Source: Rickettsia tillamookensis
GTDB lineage: Bacteria; Pseudomonadota; Alphaproteobacteria; Rickettsiales; Rickettsiaceae
Reading direction: 5' to 3'
Assembly (NCBI RefSeq): GCF_016743795.2
Contig: NZ_CP060138.2
Location: 1,302,001-1,366,000, forward strand
Length of the DNA stretch: 64,000 nucleotides
Of the stretch, positions 53,385-61,443 are shown one piece after another. The notes under the pieces are model-generated. The model did no database searches, had not been told where the DNA came from, and saw only the letters and a program-made list of their open reading frames with translations. Position numbers and translations under genes: made by a program. Position 1 is the stretch's first letter; every line of letters begins with the position of its first letter.

Positions 53385-54059
53385 TTATATATCAAACCTT
53401 ATACCGGCTGTTAAGTTGTGACTTTGATAACGCATGCCACCGGTTGGTACACTTGTTCCTTGGTAAATTACATTCTTACTTTTTGTTCTACCGTCATCTA
53501 TCCAGCTATAAGCTAGTTCTGCTTTAACACCGTCGGCGATTTGTGCAGAAGTACCTAAAGTTAGCTTGTAAGAGATATTAGTTCTGTTTTTAGTGTTAGA
53601 TGAAAGACCTGTTATACCATTATATGTAATTTTCTCTTTAACTAATGCAGGACCAACACCGGCACCGGCAAAAACATCGAACATATCAAAATTAGTTAAA
53701 TCTACATAACCGTTAATAAGTAAACGTGTAATAGTAGGTTTATGGCTTGCTGAAACGTTAGTACCGGTAAAAGGTGCATTAGTTGCAGTTCCGGATTTCT
53801 TTAACTTTCCACCTATTATAGTACCTAAAGTTAAATCGGCTCTAAAATTTTCGGAAATATAGTAACCGATACCTAAATCAACCGGAACAGTCGTATTAGA
53901 TTTTAATTTAACACCGGTTGCCTTATCTTTTTCTTTATTAAACATTGCTGCACCGGCATCTATTCTTAAATACCAATCATTACCCATGTCATCGGCAAAT
54001 GATATACTAGAAGATAAAATTGTTGCACTTGTAGCAGCTATTAAAAGTAACTTTTTCAT
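53385..54059 (-). CDS. Outer-membrane beta-barrel protein, paralog 2
   Basis: A 224-residue beta-barrel outer-membrane protein, same family as the neighbour at 52437. Signal peptide MKKLLLIAATSATILSSSISFA, then WYLRIDAGAAMFNKEKD, VPVDLGIGYYISENFRADLTLGT, INGYVDLTNFDMFDVFAGAGVGPALV and the terminal HNLTAGIRFDI. The start is ATG 54059 (GAGGT spaced seven bases before it) rather than the GTG at 54068, which lies in the ribosome-binding site. A half palindromic repeat ends at its stop codon, and it has no visible terminator of its own, unlike paralog 1. Confidence 0.82.
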   Translation of the reverse strand: MKKLLLIAATSATILSSSISFADDMGNDWYLRIDAGAAMFNKEKDKATGVKLKSNTTVPVDLGIGYYISENFRADLTLGTIIGGKLKKSGTATNAPFTGTNVSASHKPTITRLLINGYVDLTNFDMFDVFAGAGVGPALVKEKITYNGITGLSSNTKNRTNISYKLTLGTSAQIADGVKAELAYSWIDDGRTKSKNVIYQGTSVPTGGMRYQSHNLTAGIRFDI

Positions 54060-54203
54060 GGTTAGCACCTCAAATTAAATAATTAAACATTATCTTTAAT
54101 GGCATATATAACATATTATATTTTTTAGTTCTATATTTAATCGGTATTTAGATTCATATAATAAAGCTTTTATAAAGTTTTGTGACAAAATAAACACATA
54201 TAT

Positions 54204-54533
54204 TTAATTCATATTATTTATATATTTATTAAACTTATTTTTCTCATCTTTAAATTTATCGGCATCAGGCAAAGCAGGTTTTTTTTGGGTAATATTTTTC
54301 CATCCTTTATTTTCTATAAAATCTTTTGCACGTTCTACCCATTCTATTAACTCCGGTGATTCGGGTTTGATAGCATCTATAGGACAATCAGGAACACATA
54401 CGCCGCAATCTATACATTCATCAGGATTGATAACTAGCATAAATTCACCCTCGTAGAAACAATCTACAGGGCATACGTCAACGCAATCGGTATATTTACA
54501 TTTTACGCATTCATCAGTTATAACATAGGTCAT
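54204..54533 (-). CDS. fdxA: Ferredoxin FdxA (seven-iron / two-cluster type)
   Basis: A 109-residue bacterial-type ferredoxin. Two cluster-binding motifs are seen: [18 protein letters not shown] at the start (C-x-x-C-x4-C-x3-C-P with the extra Cys typical of 3Fe-4S + 4Fe-4S proteins) and [16 protein letters not shown]. The long C-terminal tail ([18 protein letters not shown]) is normal for FdxA. Its ATG lies four bases after the ccmC stop on the same strand, so the two are cotranscribed. Confidence 0.92.
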   Translation of the reverse strand: MTYVITDECVKCKYTDCVDVCPVDCFYEGEFMLVINPDECIDCGVCVPDCPIDAIKPESPELIEWVERAKDFIENKGWKNITQKKPALPDADKFKDEKNKFNKYINNMN

Positions 54534-54537
54534 TTTG

Positions 54538-55230
54538 TTATCTGTTTTTGATTTTGTCGATTAATATAGAAGTTCTTAAAAGTAATACTAATAGAAAATA
54601 TAATATAAAACTGACAAACATGATAATTAAAGGCTTTAGCATTGAAGAGTGAATAGTTGGGCTCCCTAGCCTTAAAACACTAGCAGGCTGATGCAGACTA
54701 TACCAAATATTTACCGAGAATTTTACTATCGGTATGTTAATCAGTCCGATAAGAGCAATAATGGAAGCAGGATTTTGTGCCTTTCTTATATTATCCGCAC
54801 TATTCACTATGATAATATAGCTTAGATATAATAAAAATAATATGAGCATAGAGGTAAGCCTTGCATCCCAAACCCACCATGTTCCCCATATAGGCTTTCC
54901 CCATAAAGAGCCTGTTATTAAGCTAATCAAAGTAAAAGTAGCTCCAATGTAACTAGAAGCTACGGCTAGCAAATAGCTAATAGTAGTTTTCCATACTAAA
55001 TAGCTAAAGCTGCATGCTGCCATAAAAACGTAAATACCAAGGGCCATCCAAGAAGCAGGAACATGAACATACATAATGCGTACAAACTCACCTTGTTGAT
55101 AATCTACCGGCGAAGCTATGAGGGCTAAATAAAGACCTATAATCATCATTACAAAAGTAGATATCGCTAATATAGGCAATATAACCTTTAATAATTTATT
55201 AAAATAATAGGGGGTTAATAGTTTTAACAT
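54538..55230 (-). CDS. ccmC: Heme exporter protein CcmC
   Basis: Cytochrome c maturation protein that presents periplasmic heme to CcmE. The 230 residues contain six membrane segments and the tryptophan-rich heme-binding motif [15 protein letters not shown] (about residues 110-124), plus conserved His in YVHVPASW and [16 protein letters not shown]. Cotranscribed with fdxA. Other ccm genes are not in this window; in rickettsiae they are scattered. Confidence 0.94.
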   Translation of the reverse strand: MLKLLTPYYFNKLLKVILPILAISTFVMMIIGLYLALIASPVDYQQGEFVRIMYVHVPASWMALGIYVFMAACSFSYLVWKTTISYLLAVASSYIGATFTLISLITGSLWGKPIWGTWWVWDARLTSMLILFLLYLSYIIIVNSADNIRKAQNPASIIALIGLINIPIVKFSVNIWYSLHQPASVLRLGSPTIHSSMLKPLIIMFVSFILYFLLVLLLRTSILIDKIKNR

Positions 55231-55288
55231 ATTTTCTTACTTCTTTATATCATTCTTGCTAGAGGCTTGCGTGCGTGGATACCTAAAT

Positions 55289-55391
55289 CGTCATTGCGAG
55301 AAGAATTACATAGTAATTCGACGAAGCAATCTCAGGAGTTTGTTATTATTTCATGAGATTGCCACGCAGCCTACGACTGCTCGCAATGACG
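55289..55391. repeat. Family A palindromic element
   Basis: CGTCATTGCGAGAAG to GCTCGCAATGACG with CAATCTCAGG/GAGATTGCC inner pair, between ccmC and tadA. Confidence 0.85.
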
Positions 55392-55409
55392 ACTCCGGTA
55401 TCAACAGTT

Positions 55410-55853
55410 CTAACATGATTGTCGTATCCTCTTAAAAAACTCTTTCATTAATAGTCCCGAATCTTCGGCAAGAATTCCGCTATATATTTCCGGTCTATGA
55501 AAACAAGCACTATTGTTAAAATATCGTAAATTACTTTCGACTGCTCCGTGCTTGGAATCAGATGCTCCGTAAAATAAACGTTTTAACCTGCTGTGAGCTA
55601 TAGCTGCCGCACACATAGCACAAGGTTCTAAAGTAACGTAAATATCATAATCATTTAAATTTTTAGAAGATATAAGATTACATGCTTCATTAATAGCAAT
55701 AATTTCAGCATGATAAAGAGCGTTATTTTTTTCTTCGGTATTATTATGACTACTAGCAATGATTTTTTGATTTAACCTATCTACAATGACCGCTCCGACC
55801 GGAACTTCATTTTTATCAAAAGCAATCCGTGCTTGTTTTAAAGCTTGTTCCAT
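55410..55853 (-). CDS. tadA: tRNA-specific adenosine deaminase TadA
   Basis: Zinc deaminase converting A34 to inosine in tRNA-Arg(ACG). From ATG 55853 ([12 protein letters not shown]) it has 147 residues, the normal TadA length, with the zinc motifs HAE (in [13 protein letters not shown], proton-shuttle Glu) and PCAMC (in [17 protein letters not shown]). The frame runs upstream to 55913, but that part crosses a family D remnant (55871-55887) and adds nothing known in TadA, so the shorter start is preferred though no strong ribosome-binding site is seen. Confidence 0.9.
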   Translation of the reverse strand: MEQALKQARIAFDKNEVPVGAVIVDRLNQKIIASSHNNTEEKNNALYHAEIIAINEACNLISSKNLNDYDIYVTLEPCAMCAAAIAHSRLKRLFYGASDSKHGAVESNLRYFNNSACFHRPEIYSGILAEDSGLLMKEFFKRIRQSC

Positions 55854-55870
55854 GAAAAAATTATTAAAAC

Positions 55871-55887
55871 TAGGCTCTGTGAACCTA
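55871..55887. repeat. Family D remnant (TAGGCTCTGTGAACCTA)
   Basis: A single 17-base end of the MITE-like family, itself a short palindrome TAGG...CCTA, just upstream of tadA and at the 3' end of the cation-efflux gene. Confidence 0.5.
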
Positions 55888-55893
55888 ACTTCT

Positions 55894-56799
55894 TTATCTA
55901 ACAATATATTCACGGTAATTTACGTGTTCTTCGATTCCAAAAGGATCTTGGTGGATAATTATTTCAGCCTCCGGAAATTCCTGCAATATTTCAAAAGCAA
56001 TCTCATCGCTAATTTTATGAGCATTATAAAGCGACATATTGCCGTCCATTTCCAAATGACACTGAATAAAAGCTTTTTGAGCGGCATATCTAGTTTTCAT
56101 TTCGTGCATACCTTTTACGCCTAAATGGTTATTAACTATCGAGATAATTTTTTGTCTATCTTGTTCAGGTAATTCATGATCAACTAAATTTTTAAATGCC
56201 TTTTTAAATAAAGAATAAGAAGAGTGAAATATATATAACGAAATAACTACACCAAATAATGGGTCAACAAACCAAAAATAATCACTTAAATTTATAGAAA
56301 TAATTACTATAACATTAGTTAGTAAGTCTGTGAAATAATGAAGCTTATCAGCTTTTACTATTTCCGATCCTGTTTTTTTAATTACATAAGTTTGATAAAG
56401 TACTAAAATAATTGTTAAGAATATACATACATACATTACCGTAGTACCGTCGCTAATATTCTCCGGTTTTGTTTTTTCAAATAAAGATTTAACTGAAGAA
56501 AAGCCTACAAAAAAAGCTGAAGCAAAGAAAAATATCGATTGAGAAAAAATTGTTAAATCCTGCATTTTTTCATGCCCGAATCGATGATGATGATCCGGCG
56601 GTTGCAGGGCAAATCTTAAAGCTATTAAATTAATAAAGGAAGAAGTTATATCAAGCATTGAATCAATTAAAGAAGCAAGAATTGATTGCGAATCGGTAAC
56701 AACCCAAGCGTATAATTTTATACTTAAAATAATTAATGCTGTAGTAACCGATAAATAAGATGCCGATTTTATTAACCGGTTACGGCTATTAGTATCCAT
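55894..56799 (-). CDS. Cation diffusion facilitator (FieF-like) metal efflux protein
   Basis: A 301-residue CDF transporter that exports divalent metals (Zn/Fe/Cd/Mn) in exchange for protons. Six membrane segments span ~10-200; the metal-binding pair is visible as D-x-x-x-D in [12 protein letters not shown] (segment 2) and [10 protein letters not shown] (H/D in segment 5). The C-terminal cytoplasmic domain carries the histidine-containing [22 protein letters not shown] segment and ends near [10 protein letters not shown]. Start ATG 56799 has GGAAAG at good spacing; the TTG at 56814 is less likely. Its 3' end and the tadA 5' flank share a repeat remnant. Confidence 0.9.
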   Translation of the reverse strand: MDTNSRNRLIKSASYLSVTTALIILSIKLYAWVVTDSQSILASLIDSMLDITSSFINLIALRFALQPPDHHHRFGHEKMQDLTIFSQSIFFFASAFFVGFSSVKSLFEKTKPENISDGTTVMYVCIFLTIILVLYQTYVIKKTGSEIVKADKLHYFTDLLTNVIVIISINLSDYFWFVDPLFGVVISLYIFHSSYSLFKKAFKNLVDHELPEQDRQKIISIVNNHLGVKGMHEMKTRYAAQKAFIQCHLEMDGNMSLYNAHKISDEIAFEILQEFPEAEIIIHQDPFGIEEHVNYREYIVR

Positions 56800-56861
56800 A
56801 ACAAATCTTTCCAATTTATTTTTTGTAGTTTAACAAAGAAAATATAAAATTCAATTATAAT

Positions 56862-56932
56862 TAGGTTCCGTGAACAAAATTAAAAATAATATTTTAAAAT
56901 ACAAATAATTTAAATTTTGTTTACAGAATCTA
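56862..56932. repeat. MITE-like family D element (short copy)
   Basis: TAGGTTCCGTGAACAAAATT to AATTTTGTTTACAGAATCTA with about 30 AT-rich bases between; the ends match the other family D copies with a few changes. It lies in the divergent gap between the efflux gene and the 17-kDa antigen gene. Confidence 0.6.
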
Positions 56933-57001
56933 GTTTTAACTTTACAAAATTCTAAAAACCATATACTTATTAAATTATATATTTAATAAGAGAGAATTTA
57001 T

Positions 57002-57481
57002 ATGAAACTATTATCTAAAATTATGATTATAGCTCTTGCAGCTTCTATGTTACAAGCCTGTAACGGTCCAGGCGGTATGAATAAACAAGGCACAGGAACA
57101 CTTCTTGGCGGTGCCGGCGGTGCATTACTTGGCTCTCAATTCGGTAAAGGTAAAGGACAGCTTGTCGGAGTAGGTGTAGGTGCATTACTTGGAGCAGTTC
57201 TTGGTGGACAAATCGGTGCAGGTATGGATGAGCAGGATAGAAGACTTGCAGAACTCACCTCACAAAGAGCTTTAGAAGCAGCTCCTAGCGGTAGTAGTAT
57301 AGAATGGCGTAATCCTGATAACGGCAATTACGGTTATGTAACACCTAATAAAACTTATAGAAATAGCACTGGTCAATATTGCCGTGAGTATACTCAAACA
57401 GTTGTAATAGGCGGAAAACAACAAAAAGCATACGGTAATGCATGCCGCCAACCTGACGGACAATGGCAAGTTGTGAATTAA
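57002..57481 (+). CDS. omp: 17-kDa surface antigen (genus-common lipoprotein)
   Basis: The rickettsial 17-kDa lipoprotein antigen, used widely as a genus marker. It has 159 residues: a signal peptide [20 protein letters not shown] with the lipidated Cys at residue 20, then the Gly-rich membrane-associated segment ([44 protein letters not shown]), [22 protein letters not shown] and the conserved C-terminal [30 protein letters not shown] (in part). The sequence is intact. The stop codon is followed one base later by a family C repeat. Confidence 0.97.
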   Translation: MKLLSKIMIIALAASMLQACNGPGGMNKQGTGTLLGGAGGALLGSQFGKGKGQLVGVGVGALLGAVLGGQIGAGMDEQDRRLAELTSQRALEAAPSGSSIEWRNPDNGNYGYVTPNKTYRNSTGQYCREYTQTVVIGGKQQKAYGNACRQPDGQWQVVN

Positions 57482-57482
57482 C

Positions 57483-57574
57483 TGTCATACCGTGGCTTGT
57501 CCACGGTATCCAGAAAAACAACAACTTATAGTGTACATTTTTTACTGGATCCCGTGAATAAATCACGGGATGAC
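57483..57574. repeat. Family C palindromic element
   Basis: TGTCATACCGTGGCTTGTCC to ATAAATCACGGGATGACG with inner GGTATCCAG/CTGGATCCC; between the 17-kDa antigen gene and the PEBP gene. Confidence 0.8.
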
Positions 57575-57593
57575 GATTCCTAAGGAGCAACCT

Positions 57594-58064
57594 ATGACTT
57601 TCATAATAACAAGTACGGCGTTTAAGCATAATGAGCGTATTCCTGATAAATTTACTTGTAAAGGACAGAATGTTTCTCCGCATTTAGAGTGGAGTGATGC
57701 TCCTATAGATACTAAATCTTTTGTGCTTATCATGGATGACCCTGATGCACCAATAGAAATAGCACCACCGCATGGTATATGGGATCATTGGATAATATAT
57801 AATATTCCTGCTTCTATTACTGAGCTTTCAGAAGGACAAATAGATAGCAATATTAAAATTTTAGATAATAGCTGGAAAGAAAAGAAATACGGAGGTCCTT
57901 GTCCACCTGCCGGTAAACCTCATCGTTATTTTTTCAAACTATACGCTCTAAATGATTATCTTGAGCTTGATGAAAACGCTAGCAAGCAAGATTTAGTATT
58001 AGCTTTGCAAAAACATTTACTTGCCGAGGCAGAACTAATAGGCATTTATTCCATAGATAAATAA
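57594..58064 (+). CDS. YbhB/YbcL-type phosphatidylethanolamine-binding-like protein
   Basis: A 156-residue PEBP/Raf-kinase-inhibitor-like protein. The family motifs are visible: SPHLEWSDAPIDTKSFVLIMDDPDAP (D-P-D-A-P) and the GGPCPPAGKPHRYFFKLYALN motif (P-x-G-x-x-H-R-Y-x-F). No signal peptide. I prefer ATG 57594 because AAGGAG is six bases upstream; the frame open to 57570 starts in repeat DNA. Physiological role in bacteria unclear. It abuts the next gene: the znuC-like ATG follows its stop directly. Confidence 0.9.
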   Translation: MTFIITSTAFKHNERIPDKFTCKGQNVSPHLEWSDAPIDTKSFVLIMDDPDAPIEIAPPHGIWDHWIIYNIPASITELSEGQIDSNIKILDNSWKEKKYGGPCPPAGKPHRYFFKLYALNDYLELDENASKQDLVLALQKHLLAEAELIGIYSIDK

Positions 58065-58766
58065 ATGCAAAAACCTATAATCGAGTTTCGTAACGTATCT
58101 AAAAAATTCGGTAATAAATTGCCTATAAATAATGTTAGCTTTACCGTCAAAAAAAATAATATTACTACTTTAATCGGACCTAACGGTGCGGGTAAAACTA
58201 CCATAGTACGGTTAATGCTTGGGCTTGAAAAACCGACAAGCGGCGAGATTATAATTGCTTCCAAATTAAAAATCGGATATGTACCGCAGAAGTTCGGCCT
58301 AAGCCCTGATTTGCCTATTACGGTGAAAAAATTTTTAGATTTGTTAGCACCTAGTAATTTTAATAACAATATTAAAGAGATTAACTCATTTATTGATTTA
58401 GAACATATAAAAGATCAAGAAATTTCTAAGCTCTCAGGAGGGCAGTTTCAAAAGGTAGTACTTGCATGTTCAATAGTTAATAATCCTGACTTAATTATTT
58501 TAGATGAACCGCTGCAATCTTTAGACGTAACAAGCCAACAAGAATTTTATCAGCTTATTAATTTGATTCGTAAAAAGCTAAATATTACGGTTTTTATGAT
58601 CTCACACGATTTATTTACCGTAATAAAAAACTCCGATCAAGTGATATGCTTAAACGGTCATATATGTTGTAGCGGAATACCAAACGAAATAACCCCTAAC
58701 TCGGAATTTTCAAATGCTCTTTCTTCTCTAGGCTTCTACACCCACCACCACGACCATAGGCATTAG
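58065..58766 (+). CDS. znuC: ABC transporter ATP-binding protein, ZnuC-like
   Basis: A 233-residue ABC ATPase of the metal-importer type. Walker [12 protein letters not shown] (about 38-48), Q-loop [10 protein letters not shown], signature [12 protein letters not shown] (~126), Walker [13 protein letters not shown] and switch His in [10 protein letters not shown]. The C-terminal His-rich tail (YTHHHDHRH) suggests metal (zinc/manganese) handling. The length and LPxxxTVKKF-like segment agree with ZnuC. The permease and binding protein are not nearby. It follows the PEBP gene with no gap. Confidence 0.85.
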   Translation: MQKPIIEFRNVSKKFGNKLPINNVSFTVKKNNITTLIGPNGAGKTTIVRLMLGLEKPTSGEIIIASKLKIGYVPQKFGLSPDLPITVKKFLDLLAPSNFNNNIKEINSFIDLEHIKDQEISKLSGGQFQKVVLACSIVNNPDLIILDEPLQSLDVTSQQEFYQLINLIRKKLNITVFMISHDLFTVIKNSDQVICLNGHICCSGIPNEITPNSEFSNALSSLGFYTHHHDHRH

Positions 58767-58818
58767 ACTACCTATCGTATGGGTAGTCTAATGTACTTGA
58801 ATTTTATTCCAAGTTCAT

Positions 58819-59139
58819 CTAAGCTTGTTCTGTAGTATGACCTATCACATCTACTTCCGATACATTATGATCCACATTACCAAACTCAGTAGTCTCTAAC
58901 TCTTGTTGATTTGTTTCTGTCTTCACATGAAGTAACTGATCTATAGCGACACCGGCTTTAAGTAATGGTGCTATGTCAGAGCTATTTTCAATAACTAATT
59001 TCTGCTGATTTGGTTCTATAGCAAGTAACTCTTGTACACTAACACCGATATCAACTAAGCTTTTTAACTTCCATTCATTTTTAATAAATAATTCTTGCTG
59101 ACCTGTTTCCATAGCAAGTAATTCTTGTACAACTAACAC
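58819..59139 (-). CDS. C-terminal fragment of the 31-residue repeat protein
   Basis: The downstream frame of the split gene. It holds two more complete repeats (VQELLAMETGQQELFIKNEW and VQELLAIEPNQQKLVIENSS) and a non-repeat acidic tail ending in GHTTEQA. The nominal start at 59139 is within the repeat and has no ribosome-binding site, so separate translation is doubtful. Confidence 0.5.
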   Translation of the reverse strand: MLVVQELLAMETGQQELFIKNEWKLKSLVDIGVSVQELLAIEPNQQKLVIENSSDIAPLLKAGVAIDQLLHVKTETNQQELETTEFGNVDHNVSEVDVIGHTTEQA

Positions 59140-59570
59140 TAGTATTAGCTAAGATTGTTACTTTCAAACTATTTTCAATAAATAATTCTTGCTGTTCTTT
59201 TTCCATAGCAAGTAATTCTTTCATACTAAGACCAGCGTCAGCTAAGATTGTTACCTGCAAACCATTTTTAATAACTAATTCTTGCTGTTCTTTTTCCATA
59301 GTAAGTAATTCTTTCATACTAACACCGAACTCAACTAAGCTTTTTATATTATGGTCATTTTTAATAACTAATTCTTGCTGACCTGCTTCCATAGCAAGTA
59401 ATTCTTTTATACTAACACCGACATCAACCAAGGTGTTTACTTGCAAGCTATGGTCAATAAAGAATTCTTGCTGTTCTGCTCCCATATCAAGTAATTCTTT
59501 TATACTAAGACCAGCATTAACTAAGATTTCTATATAAGGATTATTGTAAAAAAAGAATTCTTGTTTATCG
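59000..59570. repeat. 93-bp tandem repeats coding the 31-residue units
   Basis: The plus-strand phrase GCAAGTAATTCTT recurs at about 59116, 59209, 59302 (as GTAAGTAATTCTT), 59395 and 59488, at intervals of 93 bases. The copies are similar, not identical. Confidence 0.7.
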
Positions 59571-61240
59571 TTTCCCATATTTGAAATTTGTTCAAAAGTA
59601 CAACCTATGTTAAGCAACCATATTTCCTCTTCTGTTAATTCTCGATTAATTTGCTTACTTATTATAATTTGTTGTAGTAATTTACTATCAGTTTTTAGCT
59701 CTTCAATAGTAGAATATTGATTAACCAGGTTATTAGTATTTTTTCCTAAATTTAATTCTATTGTTGGTACTTCTCTTGTAATAGGATAAACATTTTTCGC
59801 ATCACCGTAGATATATAAATCTTGCTCCATTGGTTTTGGATGAGGTATAGTATTTATCTCAAGTTTAGGAGTTTGTCCGCCACATCCTACATATAAATTT
59901 AATGCTTGTTCTTGTAATGCTTCTCTCAATTTATTTATTATAGGTACAAATAATAATTTATCCTCTTCCCCTAAATGCTCAAATGAATCTAATACCATAG
60001 AAGTGGCTTTTTCATTCTCTTTTTCCTCTCTAGCAAGCCAAGCATATGATTGAGCTTTTATATTTCCTTTATCATCCGTAATTATATAAAAACCGGCATT
60101 TGCTTTACTCATACCGTCTAAAACACATCTTTCAGAATCACTGCCTATAGATTGACAAGAATTACTAAATTTACCAAGCATAAAACCTCTCATATCATCT
60201 GCAGGTAATTTAGAAAAATTATACTTTTTACCTTTTACCTCTATATCAAAATTAATATCAGGCATATAATCTTCTTTCTTTAATTTATCTTCTTTTATAA
60301 AAGTCAATGCTTTTTGAAAACTATTATCATCTAGTTTTCCTTTTAAAGAAAAATTAGCTAAATTTTTTGCATGTAATTTATTTTCTTCTGATAATTCTTC
60401 TTCGTTGTATTTATAAAATTCTTTAATTACTATTTCAGTTACTTGATTTACTAATGCTTTTAAATCATTTTTAGTTTTTTGCTCAGGTTTATTTTCTTTA
60501 AGAATTTTTTGAAATTCTTCAGTTTTTTCCAGTAAGTGTGCATTACTGAAAATATATAATGAGTCTCTTCCAGATTTATTTAAAGTTTGAAAAAATTCTA
60601 ATGTTTCGGGGGACAATTTTTGCGGTAAATTAAATTGAAAACTCAATTCTATTGTTTCTTTTGTATCATAATTAACAGTTTTTAAATAATTTTTTATATC
60701 TTCTAAATTTCCAAAGTAAGTAGATAATTTTTTAGCCATTTCTAAAGAATTTAAACCACCATTCTCCGTATATAAGTCAGCGATTATTTGACAATATGGC
60801 AATACTTCCTTACATAGTCCTTCATTAATTTTTTTAAGGCGTGTATTTTTACTTAAATATTGCTTATGTATTTTTTCAAAAACATCATTAGTATTTAATT
60901 GATCAAAATTATTTTCCAATAATTCTTTTAATGTATCAGTAGATTTTTTATTAAAGCCCTCTTTATATAATAAATGAATATTTGCTAATAATATTTCAGC
61001 ATCATTTTGACTTATCCGAGCTTTTCCTAAATCCATGGGATTACTTTTAGCATTTTCTTTTAAGTTTGTTATGGCATTTTCTAATTTAACTTTTACTTTT
61101 GGATCACTAGTTCCCTTTAGTTTTGTTTCTAATTTTTCTAAGCGTTTACCTGTATCATATCTATTTCTCCAAGCATCTATCCAATCAGTTGTAGTTAATA
61201 AGTTATAAATTTTTTCAATACTATTAAATGTAACTTTCAT
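59081..61240 (-). CDS. N-terminal fragment of the 31-residue repeat protein
   Basis: The upstream frame of the split gene: 719 residues with a strong AGGAG ribosome-binding site nine bases before ATG 61240. It keeps the whole globular N-terminal part and six or so repeats, so the truncated protein could still be folded and active. Only the last ~15 residues (CTRITCYGNRSARIIY) are out of frame. Confidence 0.6.
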   Translation of the reverse strand: MKVTFNSIEKIYNLLTTTDWIDAWRNRYDTGKRLEKLETKLKGTSDPKVKVKLENAITNLKENAKSNPMDLGKARISQNDAEILLANIHLLYKEGFNKKSTDTLKELLENNFDQLNTNDVFEKIHKQYLSKNTRLKKINEGLCKEVLPYCQIIADLYTENGGLNSLEMAKKLSTYFGNLEDIKNYLKTVNYDTKETIELSFQFNLPQKLSPETLEFFQTLNKSGRDSLYIFSNAHLLEKTEEFQKILKENKPEQKTKNDLKALVNQVTEIVIKEFYKYNEEELSEENKLHAKNLANFSLKGKLDDNSFQKALTFIKEDKLKKEDYMPDINFDIEVKGKKYNFSKLPADDMRGFMLGKFSNSCQSIGSDSERCVLDGMSKANAGFYIITDDKGNIKAQSYAWLAREEKENEKATSMVLDSFEHLGEEDKLLFVPIINKLREALQEQALNLYVGCGGQTPKLEINTIPHPKPMEQDLYIYGDAKNVYPITREVPTIELNLGKNTNNLVNQYSTIEELKTDSKLLQQIIISKQINRELTEEEIWLLNIGCTFEQISNMGNDKQEFFFYNNPYIEILVNAGLSIKELLDMGAEQQEFFIDHSLQVNTLVDVGVSIKELLAMEAGQQELVIKNDHNIKSLVEFGVSMKELLTMEKEQQELVIKNGLQVTILADAGLSMKELLAMEKEQQELFIENSLKVTILANTSVSCTRITCYGNRSARIIY

Positions 61241-61374
61241 TAATTTCTCCTTTTATAATTATTCTACAAAAAACCATGAAGTATGGTAATTTTTCAAAAA
61301 AAGCAAGGTTAAATTAAAGTTTTTTAATGAAACTAAGAATATATTATTAAAAATAATTTAGAAAAAGAAAGTCG

Positions 61375-61425
61375 TAGGTCTGTTAATAAAATATCAATTA
61401 AAATTATTTTGTTAACAGACCCATA
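61375..61425. repeat. Family D-like hairpin upstream of the repeat protein gene
   Basis: TAGGTCTGTTAATAAAAT and ATTTTGTTAACAGACC form a 16-bp imperfect stem around ATCAATTAAA. The TAGGTCTG/CAGACC ends resemble the other family D termini. It could also be a terminator for uvrA's opposite region; no clear T run. Confidence 0.45.
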
Positions 61426-61443
61426 GCAAATTAATATGACAAA

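Larger units (their letters stand above)
58819..61240 (-). pseudogene. 31-residue repeat protein gene split by a 1-base insertion
   Basis: A large gene read from ATG 61240. The first 719-residue frame ends at 59081 after a frame change near 59130, and the remaining ~100 residues lie in the next frame down to 58819. The insertion is a single A: TTGTACAACTAACAC, against TTGTACACTAACACC in the neighbouring unit. Restored length is about 807 residues. The N-terminal ~330 residues are helical; residues ~335-485 form a globular domain with GKFSNSCQSIGSDSERCVLD, NAGFYIITDDKGNIKAQSYAW and MVLDSFEHLGEED that resembles acetyltransferase-like modules in proteins of intracellular bacteria (weak inference). 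After that at least eight repeats of 31 residues follow, of the type VSMKELLAMEKEQQELVIKN. No signal peptide. It could be a secreted effector; nothing in the sequence proves it. Confidence 0.65.

Noticed and set aside
57345..57683. 112-residue minus-strand ORF over the 17-kDa antigen end
   Set aside because: Antisense to the antigen and PEBP genes plus a family C repeat; no ribosome-binding site.
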